51,251 nt of DNA, from contig NZ_PRLC01000020.1 of NCBI RefSeq assembly GCF_003287455.1, positions 1 through 51,251 on the forward strand. The letters are read 5' to 3'. Each line of letters opens with the position of its first letter. Within the stretch, counting starts at the first letter, position 1. The notes beneath the pieces are model-generated. The model made no database searches, had not been told where the DNA came from, and saw only the letters and a list, made by a program, of their open reading frames with translations. The DNA is from Faecalibacterium hattorii (GTDB lineage: Bacteria > Bacillota > Clostridia > Oscillospirales > Ruminococcaceae). A program made the position numbers and the translations under genes. Shown here piece by piece: positions 8,966-16,412 of the stretch.

Positions 8966-10186
8966 TTAATTTTCTTTAGGCGGGCGGGGCGGTTGGACGG
9001 GCTGCAGCGCCCAGATGGCCGCAAAGCCCGCCGCCGCACCGCCCATGGCCAGCCAGTGCCGCCCGGTTTCCAGCCCCCAGAGGTTTGCCGCAAAGGGGAA
9101 GGCAAGGCTGCCCACGCTCTGCCCCAGCGCCAGAAAGCCGTAGTTGACCCCCGCATGGGGCAGACCGAACAGGTCAGTGGAAAGGGCGGGCAGCACCGCC
9201 GCCAGCGCCGAATAGCAGAACGTCAGGCTGGCATACACCGCCACCACGGCCCAGCCCTGCGCGAACAGAAAGGCTGCGGACAGCCCCAGCGATGCCCCGA
9301 ACAGGATCAGATCAGTGGGGCGGCGGCCGATCTTATCGCTGAGCATCGGCATCAGCAGCCGCCCCGCCGCGCTGCCCACGCTGCCCAGCACCACGCTCCA
9401 GAGCGCTGCCGTCTCGTCCAAGCCCCGCTCCATCCCCAGCTTCAGGATGATGGGGCTGAACAGCAGCACCGCCGGGGTGGAAAAGCAGACTGCCCCGGCG
9501 CAGAGCCAGTATTGCTTGGTGCGGAGCATCTGCAAAGGGGCCAAATCCAGCGGCGGAGCCGTTTTTCCTTTGCCCTGCTGTTCCGGCTTCGGCTTTTCGG
9601 GCGGCGGGTCCACCAGCAGCATGCTGCCCCCAAAGCAGACCGGCAGCGTCAGCGCCCCCAGCGCCCAGAAAGCCCCCCGGATGCCCTGCACCGGCCCGAA
9701 GCCCTTGAGCGCCGTTCGGACAAAGACAGTCAGGAACGCACCGGAAAGTCCCACCGCCCCGCCGATGACGCCGGTGGCGAGGCCCTTCCGGCCCTTGTAC
9801 CACTTCTGGGCGCAGGACTGAATGGACGGGTACAAGAACGCCGTGCCCAGCCCCGCCGGGATGCTGAACACCCCAAAGAAAAAGCCGCCCTTCTCCCCCG
9901 GCAGGAGGGCCGCCGCAAAGAACCCGCCGCAGAGCAGGGCCGTGCCCCAGAGCGCCGCGCAGCGGGGGCCTTTCCGGTCCTGCAAAAAGCCGCCGATGAC
10001 ACACCCGACGCCGAAGGCCGCGATCAAAATGCCAAAGGCATACCCGGCCCCCTGTTCGCTCAGGCCATACACCTCCATCACCGGCTGCTGGAACACGCCC
10101 CACGCTGCGGGCAGACCCGTCAGCACCTGAATGGCCGCTCCTGCCGCCAGAATGGCCCACGAATGTTTTTGGGAAAGCTTCTGCAT
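8966..10186 (-). CDS. Major facilitator transporter, OFA (oxalate/formate antiporter-like) family
   Basis: A 406-residue polytopic membrane protein with about twelve predicted helices. The N-terminal pattern (HSWAILAAGAAIQVLTGLPAAWGVF, then PVMEVYGLSEQGAGYAFGIL) is typical of OFA-type carriers, which exchange small mono- or dicarboxylates. A hydrophilic central loop (PEKPKPEQQGKGKTAPP) separates the two six-helix halves. The ATG at 10186 has only a weak GAGGTGA upstream. It diverges from the hisS-like gene. The substrate is not predictable, and no metabolic partner gene is adjacent. Confidence 0.85.
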   Translation of the reverse strand: MQKLSQKHSWAILAAGAAIQVLTGLPAAWGVFQQPVMEVYGLSEQGAGYAFGILIAAFGVGCVIGGFLQDRKGPRCAALWGTALLCGGFFAAALLPGEKGGFFFGVFSIPAGLGTAFLYPSIQSCAQKWYKGRKGLATGVIGGAVGLSGAFLTVFVRTALKGFGPVQGIRGAFWALGALTLPVCFGGSMLLVDPPPEKPKPEQQGKGKTAPPLDLAPLQMLRTKQYWLCAGAVCFSTPAVLLFSPIILKLGMERGLDETAALWSVVLGSVGSAAGRLLMPMLSDKIGRRPTDLILFGASLGLSAAFLFAQGWAVVAVYASLTFCYSALAAVLPALSTDLFGLPHAGVNYGFLALGQSVGSLAFPFAANLWGLETGRHWLAMGGAAAGFAAIWALQPVQPPRPPKEN

Positions 10187-10221
10187 CTGTCTCACCTCAC
10201 CCTTTAGTCTGCCCTTTTTGA

Positions 10222-10249
10222 TTGACAAACGAACAGATTCTTTTATAAT
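10222..10249 (+). promoter_or_regulatory. Sigma-A-type promoter of hisS
   Basis: TTGACA (10222-10227) and TATAAT (10244-10249) are consensus hexamers with 16-bp spacing, about 47 bases upstream of the start codon. Confidence 0.85.
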
Positions 10250-10296
10250 TAGAGTGATTGGGAAGAATTTGAACCGTAAAGAGAGGAATTGCAACC

Positions 10297-11538
10297 ATGA
10301 AAACACAAGCATTGAAAGGGATGCGTGACCTGCTCCCCGCCGAGCAGACCCTGCGCGACTACATTCAGGGCAAGATTCTGGAAACTTACCGCGCTTCCGG
10401 TTTCGAGCGCATCTCCACCCCCATGCTGGAGGATATGGAGAACCTCGACAAGTCCGACGGCGGCGACAACCTGAACCTGATCTTCAAGGTGCTCAAGCGC
10501 GGCGATAAGCTGACCAGCGCACTGGGATCCGGCGACCCCAAGCAGCTCTCCGATATGGGTCTGCGCTACGACCTGACCCTGCCCCTGAGCCGCTTCTATG
10601 CCGCCAACAAGGACAAGCTCCCCCACCCCTTCAAGGTCATCCAGACCGACCGCGTCTTCCGCGCCGAACGCCCCCAGAAGGGCCGCCTGCGGGAGTTCGT
10701 CCAGTGCGACATCGACATTCTGGGGGATGAGTCCCCCAACGCCGAGGTCGAGCTGATCGATGTGACCACCCGCGCCCTGCTGAACATCGGCTTCACCGGC
10801 TTCACGGTCAACATCAATGACCGCCGCATCCTCCGCGGGATGCTGGAGAGCATGGGCTTTGCCGCCGACACGCTGGATTCCGTCTGCATCACCTTCGACA
10901 AGATGGACAAGATCGGTGCCGACGGCGTCAAGGCCGAGCTGACCGAAAAGCAATTGCCCGAAAACGCCATCAACGCGCTGGCTGATTTTATCGCCGCCGG
11001 GGAGGTCACGCTGGACGCCGTTGCTTCCCGCTGCGCCGACCCCGCCATCGCCGACGACCTGAAGTACGTCCTCGCCACGGCCAACGCCATTGCGGGCGGC
11101 CGCTTCTCGGTGGCCTACTGCCCCAGCCTCGTGCGCGGTCAGGGCTACTATACCGGCATGGTGTTTGAGATCACCTGCCCGCAGTTCAGCGGCGCAGTCG
11201 CAGGCGGCGGCCGTTACGACAACATGGTAGGCAAGTTCCTCGGCACGCAGGTGCCCGCCGTCGGTTTCTCCATCGGCTTCGAGCGCGTCTGCGGCATCCT
11301 GCTGGAGCAGGGCTACCAGATCCCCGGTGCCAAGCAGAAGATCGCGCTGCTCTACGGCAAGGAGGCCGACTTCCCCGCCGTCCTCGCCAAGGCCGCTTCC
11401 CTCCGCGACTGCTACAACGTCACCATCCTGCCGCAGGGCAAGAAGCTCGGCAAGCAGCTGGGCCAGCTGGAAGCCGCCGGTTTCGCCGGTGCTGCTTTCA
11501 TGGACAAGGACGAAGTGAAGCTCTTCGCACAGCAGTAA
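10297..11538 (+). CDS. hisS: Histidine--tRNA ligase (HisS-type class II synthetase)
   Basis: A 413-residue class II synthetase. It has an N-terminal KGMRDLLP, the LRYDLTLPLSRF segment, motif 2 (FRAERPQKGRLREFVQCDID), the histidine-binding region LVRGQGYYTGMVFE and motif 3 around AGGGRYD and GFSIGFERV. The C-terminal anticodon-binding domain is shortened and ends soon after AAFMDKDEVKLF. The LRYDLT form rather than LRPEGT, and RGQGYY rather than RGLDYY, make it an unusual bacterial HisRS. A HisZ-like regulatory subunit of histidine biosynthesis is the alternative, but the retained arginine and motif 2 favour a synthetase. GAGAGGA precedes the ATG. It is transcribed alone between its own promoter and terminator. 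Confidence 0.85.
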   Translation: MKTQALKGMRDLLPAEQTLRDYIQGKILETYRASGFERISTPMLEDMENLDKSDGGDNLNLIFKVLKRGDKLTSALGSGDPKQLSDMGLRYDLTLPLSRFYAANKDKLPHPFKVIQTDRVFRAERPQKGRLREFVQCDIDILGDESPNAEVELIDVTTRALLNIGFTGFTVNINDRRILRGMLESMGFAADTLDSVCITFDKMDKIGADGVKAELTEKQLPENAINALADFIAAGEVTLDAVASRCADPAIADDLKYVLATANAIAGGRFSVAYCPSLVRGQGYYTGMVFEITCPQFSGAVAGGGRYDNMVGKFLGTQVPAVGFSIGFERVCGILLEQGYQIPGAKQKIALLYGKEADFPAVLAKAASLRDCYNVTILPQGKKLGKQLGQLEAAGFAGAAFMDKDEVKLFAQQ

Positions 11539-11552
11539 AATTTTATAAAACG

Positions 11553-11582
11553 CAAAACCCCCGCCGTCGGCGGGGGTTTTTG
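11553..11582 (+). terminator. Intrinsic terminator after hisS
   Basis: ACCCCCGCCG/TCGGCGGGGGT hairpin followed by TTTTT and preceded by AAAA, so it may work in both directions. Confidence 0.9.
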
Positions 11583-11596
11583 CTATCCAAGATCGA

Positions 11597-11773
11597 TCAC
11601 ATCGCAAACTGTGCGGCGCAGAAGGCGGCGTAGATGCAGAGCATCAGGACGCCCTGCCAGCGGGAGAGCCTGCCCTTCAGCAGGGCGGGCACGGTCAGGA
11701 GGAGCATGACCGCGAACATCACGGGCAGGTCCATGACCAGCGAGGAGTTGATGCCCGCGATGGTGGCGTTCTA
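11597..11773 (-). pseudogene. C-terminal remnant of a calcium/sodium (CaCA-type) antiporter
   Basis: Translated on the minus strand, 11600-11770 gives 57 residues beginning NATIAGINSSLVMDLPVMF, continuing with a hydrophobic helix and LLKGRLSRWQGV, and ending at a TGA (11597-11599). This pattern (short periplasmic loop, DLPVM helix, K/RGRLSRW turn, last helix) resembles the C-terminal end of bacterial Na+/Ca2+ exchangers of the YrbG type. An in-frame TAG lies directly upstream at 11771-11773, about ten bases from the stop of the neighbouring gene, and the rest of the transporter is absent. The fragment is too short to transport ions and lacks a ribosome-binding site. The family assignment is from motif memory. 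Confidence 0.6.
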
Positions 11774-11782
11774 CAGCAGATT

Positions 11783-13081
11783 TTACTCGGCTTTTTCCAC
11801 TTTTTTGGCGTTGGGATAGATGCGCTCCATCCGCGCGTTGTCAAAATGAGCGTCCAGAAAAACCGCCAGCGGGGTCGCTGCTTCCACGCCGCTGGTGCGG
11901 GCGTCGTACCGGGCCAGCGCCAGCGTCGACACCCCCATGTTCACCGCCATGAAGACGGCCAGTGCCGCCGTCATCCATGGGCGGATGTGAGTCTTCAGTT
12001 TGTTCATCCCCTTGGCCACCAGCGGGTAGCCATACCGGATCCATGCCACGGCCGCGATGCCCCAGAAAAAGCAGTACAGCAGGTTGATGCGGCCGCCAAG
12101 GTTGAACTTGAAGCCGCTGTAATCCCAGAACACGGTGCCGAACAGCAGCTCAGTGACGGCGCTGCACACATACTCATACGCGCCGCCGAGGATGACGCCA
12201 AACCAGAAGATGCGGCTCTCGCTCTTGCGCTCGCTGCCCCGCAGCAGGACGGCAGCCAGCACCAGCGCCAGCCCCCACACCACGCTGAAGGGGCCCCACA
12301 CAAGGCTGGACCGGCTCATCCAGACCCCCGCCGTGACCCGGCAGAAAATGGTCTCCACCACGTCGCCGAGGAAAGCTCCCACCACGAACAGCCAGACAAG
12401 GTCGGAAAAGCTCATGGCCTTTTCGGCGGTGGTGGTCGGCTCCGGGCGGGCCGCTTCGGGGTAGGCTTTCTGGATGCGGCGCTCCACGCTGGCCGCGATC
12501 TTCTGCTGGAGGCGGCTCTTCCCCTTGCCCAGCTCCTGCCCCAGCTGCTCAAGGCGCGGGTGCTTGGCCGCATACCGCTCCACGACCACCGCTGCGCTGA
12601 TCTGGTCGAGGGCCGCAATGCTCATGCTGACCCAGATCGCAATATGGAAAAGCAGCGGCGGGAAAAAGGCACAGAGCCGCAGCAGCAGGTCGTTGCCCCA
12701 GCGGACGCTCACCGCGCCCAGCACACCCCACAGCACCGAATATTGGAGGCAGACGTAGCCGTCAAGGTTGAACTTTTTGCCGGAGTAGTCCCACCAGCGG
12801 CGGTGGTGCACCCGCTCCAAAAATTTCGCCGTGACCCACTCCACCACCGTCGCGATGAGGAAGCTGCCCGCGAACAGCGCCAGCCAATTGGTGCGCAGGT
12901 CGGCCAGACCCACCGCCAGCAAGACCCCTGCCGTGCCATAGACGAAGCAGAACGGGCCGGACGCCATGCCGCGGTTGGTGAACTGGCGGCCCTTAATGGT
13001 GGCCACGACCGTCTCCCCCACCCAGCCGAGGAACGAGTAGACCAGATAAATGACGCTGAGGGTATAGAAATTCAGATTCAT
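11783..13081 (-). CDS. Membrane protein with two CmpB-like (putative ABC permease, type IV) domains
   Basis: A 432-residue membrane protein made of two related halves. Each half has a helix with FLGWVGE or FLGDVVE, a second segment with SGPFCFVYG or WGPFSVVWG, then WDYSGKKFNLDGYV or WDYSGFKFNLGGRI and a tryptophan-rich helix. This is the signature of the CmpB-like 'putative ABC-transporter type IV' family, here duplicated in one chain. A charged linker joins the halves, and the C-terminus carries one more helix and a hydrophilic tail. AAGGAG precedes the ATG. No ATPase is adjacent, so ABC function is doubtful and the role is unknown. Confidence 0.8.
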   Translation of the reverse strand: MNLNFYTLSVIYLVYSFLGWVGETVVATIKGRQFTNRGMASGPFCFVYGTAGVLLAVGLADLRTNWLALFAGSFLIATVVEWVTAKFLERVHHRRWWDYSGKKFNLDGYVCLQYSVLWGVLGAVSVRWGNDLLLRLCAFFPPLLFHIAIWVSMSIAALDQISAAVVVERYAAKHPRLEQLGQELGKGKSRLQQKIAASVERRIQKAYPEAARPEPTTTAEKAMSFSDLVWLFVVGAFLGDVVETIFCRVTAGVWMSRSSLVWGPFSVVWGLALVLAAVLLRGSERKSESRIFWFGVILGGAYEYVCSAVTELLFGTVFWDYSGFKFNLGGRINLLYCFFWGIAAVAWIRYGYPLVAKGMNKLKTHIRPWMTAALAVFMAVNMGVSTLALARYDARTSGVEAATPLAVFLDAHFDNARMERIYPNAKKVEKAE

Positions 13082-13102
13082 AGGACTCCTTTCTCAGAGA
13101 AG

Positions 13103-13138
13103 CAAAAAGGGGGCCGGGAACTCCGGTTCCCGGCCCTT
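13103..13138 (-). terminator. Intrinsic terminator after fucO
   Basis: A GGGCCGGGAA/TTCCCGGCCC stem with a six-base loop, followed on the minus strand by a CCTTTTTG run. It separates fucO from the downstream CmpB-like gene. Confidence 0.9.
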
Positions 13139-13150
13139 TCTGCTTCTCGG

Positions 13151-14299
13151 TTACAGCTGGCTCTTGTACAACGCGACAATCTCTTCCACGCTGGTATCAC
13201 GCGGGTTGCCGGGGCGGCAGGCGTCCGCATAAGCGGACTCGGCGAGGAACTGGATGTCCTCTTCCTTCAGGATGCCCCGCAGGTTTGCGGGGATGCCCAC
13301 ATCGGCAGAGAGCTGCTTGACGGCGGCGATGGTAGCATCGGCGGCCTCGGCATCGTTCATCTCGTCGATGCCCTTCACGCCCATGGCCTTGCCAACGGCG
13401 CGGTAACGCTCCCCGGCAACGTCCTTGTTATATTCCAGACCCACCGGCAGCAGGATGGCGCAAGCCACACCGTGCGGGGTATCATACAGGGCCGACAGGC
13501 CGTGTGCCATGGAGTGCACAATGCCCAGACCCACGTTGGAGAAGCCCATACCGGCGATGTACTGGCCCAGAGCCATGCCCTCGCGGCCTTCCGGGGTGTT
13601 CTGGACAGCGCCGCGCAGGTTCTCGCTGATGAGCTTGATGGCTTCCAGATGGAACATATCGGAGATGGTGCAGTGGCCCTTGGTGATATAGCCCTCGATG
13701 GCATGGGTCAGCGCGTCCATACCGGTAGCGGCGGTCAAGCCCTTGGGCATGGAAGCCATCATGTCGGGATCAACGACTGCGATCTCCGGGATATCGTTGG
13801 TATCGACGCAGACGAACTTGCGCTTCTTTTCCACGTCGGTGATGACGTAGTTGATGGTGACCTCCGCTGCAGTACCGGCGGTGGTAGGCACGGCGATGGT
13901 GAAGACCGCGTGCTTCTTGGTGGGAGCAACGCCTTCCAGAGAGCGGACGTCGGCGAATTCGGGGTTATTGATGATGATGCCGATGGCCTTTGCGGTATCC
14001 ATGGAGGAGCCGCCGCCGATGGCGACCATGCAGTCCGCTTCTGCGGCCTTGAACGCAGCCACGCCGTCCTGCACGTTGGCGATGGTGGGGTTGGGCTTGA
14101 TCTCGCTGTAAACAGTATAGGCAAAGTTTGCAGCATCCAACAGGTCGGTGACTTTCTTGGTGACGCCGAACTTGATCAGGTCCGGGTCAGAGCAGACGAA
14201 AGCCTTCTTGTAGCCGCGGGCGGTCAGTTCGGGAACGATGTTCTCGATGGCACCGTGGCCATGGTAGGAGATCGTATTCAGAACAATGCGGTCAGCCAT
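13151..14299 (-). CDS. fucO: Iron-dependent lactaldehyde reductase / 1,2-propanediol oxidoreductase (FucO-like)
   Basis: A 382-residue iron-containing alcohol dehydrogenase, the same length as E. coli FucO and alignable with it from memory through long stretches (NNPEFADVRSLEG, PTTAGTAAEVTINYVITD, GQYIAGMGFSNVGLG). The NAD-binding loop is IGGGSSMDTAKA (about 94-105). By alignment the iron ligands are D195, H199, H262 and H276. The enzyme would reduce lactaldehyde to 1,2-propanediol with NADH in fucose or rhamnose fermentation, although related enzymes accept other short aldehydes. No sugar-catabolism genes are adjacent. A GGAGG precedes the ATG, and it has its own promoter and terminator. The nearby FadR-type GntR regulator is a candidate controller. 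Confidence 0.9.
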   Translation of the reverse strand: MADRIVLNTISYHGHGAIENIVPELTARGYKKAFVCSDPDLIKFGVTKKVTDLLDAANFAYTVYSEIKPNPTIANVQDGVAAFKAAEADCMVAIGGGSSMDTAKAIGIIINNPEFADVRSLEGVAPTKKHAVFTIAVPTTAGTAAEVTINYVITDVEKKRKFVCVDTNDIPEIAVVDPDMMASMPKGLTAATGMDALTHAIEGYITKGHCTISDMFHLEAIKLISENLRGAVQNTPEGREGMALGQYIAGMGFSNVGLGIVHSMAHGLSALYDTPHGVACAILLPVGLEYNKDVAGERYRAVGKAMGVKGIDEMNDAEAADATIAAVKQLSADVGIPANLRGILKEEDIQFLAESAYADACRPGNPRDTSVEEIVALYKSQL

Positions 14300-14359
14300 A
14301 GTTTATATCCTCCAAATCCATTTGCCCCGCACCGAGCGGCAGGGCATTTCTTTGCTTTT

Positions 14360-14388
14360 ACTGTACCACATTGTTAAATAACTTTCAA
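14360..14388 (-). promoter_or_regulatory. Sigma-A-type promoter of fucO
   Basis: On the minus strand TTGAAA (14383-14388) and TACAGT (14360-14365) are 17 bases apart. TTGACA overlaps just upstream. Confidence 0.65.
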
Positions 14389-14433
14389 TGTCAATTTCTT
14401 ATGATTTCTATGAAATTTTTTATGCCAAAATAA

Positions 14434-14466
14434 CAAAAATGCCCCGCTACCCTAGGCAGCGGAGCA
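14434..14466 (-). terminator. Intrinsic terminator downstream of gntR
   Basis: On the minus strand TGCTCCGCT pairs with AGCGGGGCA (one T-G pair) and is followed by TTTTTG. It ends transcription coming from the GntR gene and the repeat next to it. Confidence 0.75.
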
Positions 14467-14510
14467 CTCCATTTCACAGTTTTTAATAACTTTCTCAGCC
14501 AGTATTCTCA

Positions 14511-14622
14511 AGACCGACCTGCCAAGGGCTCCCCTAGTAGGAAAGACTCCCCCGGCCGGGGGAGGTGGCGTGCAAACGCCAGAAGGGGACGACTGGCGAG
14601 CCGTAGGCTCGACTGAGAGGTT
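14511..14622. repeat. Palindrome-rich intergenic repeat-like element
   Basis: This stretch directly abuts the gntR stop codon. It contains a perfect 18-bp palindrome CTCCCCCGGCCGGGGGAG (14547-14564), a GGCGTGCAAACGCC hairpin (14567-14580) and a GAGCCGTAGGCTC hairpin (14599-14611). The ending GACTGAGAGG and the GCCAAGGGCTCCCC block resemble short interspersed repeats I recall from gut Clostridia genomes. Only one copy is present in the window, so repeat status is inferred. Confidence 0.55.
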
Positions 14623-14623
14623 T

Positions 14624-15283
14624 TTACCAAAGACGAATGACTTTAATGACACCCTCGGCCTTATCGCGGGCCAGCTCCAGATGGTGCTGGAGAGCATCGG
14701 CGGCGGTGTCCCAGTTGTCGTTCAGGGCCGCGTCGAGGATCAGCAGATGCTCCTCGCAGGTCTGATCCTGATTGATCATGCTCACCTTGCCGGTCATGAT
14801 GCGGAAGCGGGTGTTCAGGCCGGTGATGCGGTCATAGGCCGAGCGCAGGTACTTGTTGGGAAGGCTGCTCATCAGCAGCGCGTGGAAGTCGTCGTCCGAC
14901 TTGCAGAAGTCGTCGATGCGGTCCGGGTGGTGCATCAATTCCTTGTAATTTTCCAGCTCCTGCCGGGGGATCAGATTCCCGTAATTGCGCAGCGCATAGG
15001 GCTCCACCAGCAAGCGCATCTCGAACATGCTGTGCACGTCCTCTTCGGTGATGCCCGAAACCATCAGGCCCTTTTTGGGCAGGATGGTGATCAGACCCTC
15101 CTGCTCCAAGCGCCCCAGCGCATCCCGCATGGGGGTGCGGCTGATGTTGCCCATCTCCGCACAGAGCTTCTGCTCGTTGAGAAACTCATTGGGACGGTAC
15201 TCGCAGTTCAGGATCTTTGTTTTCAGATATTGGTAAGCCTGCAGCTTCAAACTGGGCTTGGTCTGGGGTTCCATCTCTTTCAT
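14624..15283 (-). CDS. GntR family transcriptional regulator (FadR/FCD subfamily)
   Basis: A 219-residue regulator. It has an N-terminal winged helix (QAYQYLKTKIL ... LNEQKLCAEMGNISRTPMRDALGRLEQEGLI, about 15-65) and an all-helical FCD effector domain (EEDVHSMFEMRLLVEPYALR, DDFHALLMSSL, EEHLLILDAAL). FCD regulators usually respond to organic acids or sugar acids through a metal centre. AGGAG stands about nine bases before the ATG at 15283. It lies upstream of fucO in the same orientation but is separated by a terminator and a fucO promoter, so control of fucO is a hypothesis only. Confidence 0.92.
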   Translation of the reverse strand: MKEMEPQTKPSLKLQAYQYLKTKILNCEYRPNEFLNEQKLCAEMGNISRTPMRDALGRLEQEGLITILPKKGLMVSGITEEDVHSMFEMRLLVEPYALRNYGNLIPRQELENYKELMHHPDRIDDFCKSDDDFHALLMSSLPNKYLRSAYDRITGLNTRFRIMTGKVSMINQDQTCEEHLLILDAALNDNWDTAADALQHHLELARDKAEGVIKVIRLW

Positions 15284-15405
15284 CTTTTCAATCTCCTAAT
15301 CGAACAGAGCGTCTCAAGTTCTGCTCCAAATTTTGCTCAGCACAACACAAAGCCGCCCGAAGGCAGCTTGTATCCCTAAAATAATCCAAGCCATCTCATA
15401 CAGAT

Positions 15406-15434
15406 ATTATCACACAACCGGTCAATCTTTACAA
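15406..15434 (-). promoter_or_regulatory. Promoter of gntR, within the 316-bp divergent gntR/fur spacer
   Basis: On the minus strand TTGTAA (15429-15434) and GATAAT (15406-15411) are 17 bases apart, with TGT before the -10 (extended -10). The spacer 15284-15599 otherwise holds the fur promoter and no visible gene. Confidence 0.6.
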
Positions 15435-15545
15435 GAGTTTTTCCAAAAGATTGGGAGCTTTTCCGTTTTGTACAGAGATCATGCCCGATATTCCCGCAAT
15501 TTTGACAATGTTTTTTGTGCTTGTCGCCAACTTCCGTGTCTTGTT

Positions 15546-15574
15546 TTGCATCAATGAATAAATTGTGGTACACT
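15546..15574 (+). promoter_or_regulatory. Sigma-A-type promoter of the fur-family gene
   Basis: TTGCAT (15546-15551) and TACACT (15569-15574) are 17 bases apart, 25 bases upstream of the start codon. Confidence 0.65.
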
Positions 15575-15599
15575 TGGTGCAGAAAGGAAGGCGGATATC

Positions 15600-16076
15600 A
15601 TGGCAGGACGCGGCGGCTACAACACCAAGACCCGTCAGCTCATCTTGGATTATCTCATCAACAACCGGCAGCACGCGGTCAGTGCGTCGAACATTCTGGA
15701 GCACTTGGAGGCCGAGGGCGCCAGCCCAAACCCCACCACGGTGTACCGCTACCTCGACAAACTGGCGGGCGAGCAGCGCATTATGAAATATGTGGCGGAC
15801 AAAGGCGAAAAAGCGGTGTTCCAGTACGTTGACGAGGGCCGCCACTGCCGCGAGCATCTGCACCTCAAGTGCGTGCAGTGCGGGCGCATCTACCACCTCG
15901 ACTGTCACTTCATGGACGAAGTGCGGGCGCACCTGATGGCCGAACACGGCTTCACCCTTCAGTGCGAGGGCAGCGTTTTGTACGGATTGTGCCGCTATTG
16001 CGCACAAAATCAGGCCAAACCGGAGCAGACCGCACAAAAATGCGATTGCTGTGTTGACACGGACAAAAAGCCGTGA
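15600..16076 (+). CDS. Fur family metalloregulator
   Basis: A 158-residue Fur-family protein. The winged-helix domain (TRQLILDYL ... ASNILEHLEAEGASPNPTTVYRYLDKLAGEQRI) is followed by a dimerisation domain with metal-binding residues (HCREHLHLKCVQCGRIYHLDCH). Two CxxC pairs (KCVQC, LCRYC) would form the structural zinc site. An extra KCDCC near the C-terminus is unusual. Whether it senses iron, zinc or peroxide cannot be decided from sequence; the DNA-recognition helix alone is not diagnostic. The ATG is preceded by AAGGAAGG. Its 3' end contains the -35 element of the downstream asnB T-box promoter. Confidence 0.93.
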   Translation: MAGRGGYNTKTRQLILDYLINNRQHAVSASNILEHLEAEGASPNPTTVYRYLDKLAGEQRIMKYVADKGEKAVFQYVDEGRHCREHLHLKCVQCGRIYHLDCHFMDEVRAHLMAEHGFTLQCEGSVLYGLCRYCAQNQAKPEQTAQKCDCCVDTDKKP

Positions 16077-16082
16077 TACAAT
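16054..16082 (+). promoter_or_regulatory. Sigma-A-type promoter of the asnB T-box leader
   Basis: TTGACA (16054-16059) and TACAAT (16077-16082) are 17 bases apart. The -35 lies inside the last codons of the Fur-family gene. Confidence 0.8.
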
Positions 16083-16088
16083 TCAGGC

Positions 16089-16380
16089 AAGAAAAGCGTT
16101 GACCGGGAAAAGTAAGGTTCAACCGCTCTTTTTCAGAGAGCGCGGGCGGGTGGAAGCCGCGCAGAGAGCCGAACCCGAACGAACCCCCGTGAGCTTCCCC
16201 CTGAACCCGCGCAAGGCGTACAGTAGGGGCAGACGTCCGTCGCTCGTTATCGCGGCAGTGCTTTCAACGGGGAGAGCGCACAAAAGTGACTGGTATGCCC
16301 TGCGTACCGGTAATTTAGGTGGCACCACGGATACGGCAGCATTCGTCCTAGCAATGGGAGGAAGGCTGCCGTATTTTTGT
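16089..16380 (+). promoter_or_regulatory. T-box riboswitch (tRNA-Asn-responsive) upstream of asnB
   Basis: This roughly 290-base leader has the hallmarks of a T-box. CAGAGAGC (about 16134-16141) and the stem I apical block GGCGGGTGGAAGCCGC are present. AAC triplets at 16172, 16178 and 16182 are candidate specifiers for asparagine. A CAGACG element occurs near 16230. The T-box sequence TTAGGTGGCACCACGG lies at about 16315-16330. The bulge TGGC would pair with a tRNA ending GCCA, matching the G discriminator expected for tRNA-Asn. It is followed by the terminator ATACGGCAGC/GCTGCCGTAT with TTTTTG (16331-16379). Uncharged tRNA-Asn should favour antitermination into asnB. The exact specifier is not resolved. 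Confidence 0.9.
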
Positions 16381-16412
16381 TTTCCTCGAAGCATCTGAGA
16401 GGGGTAAGAAAT

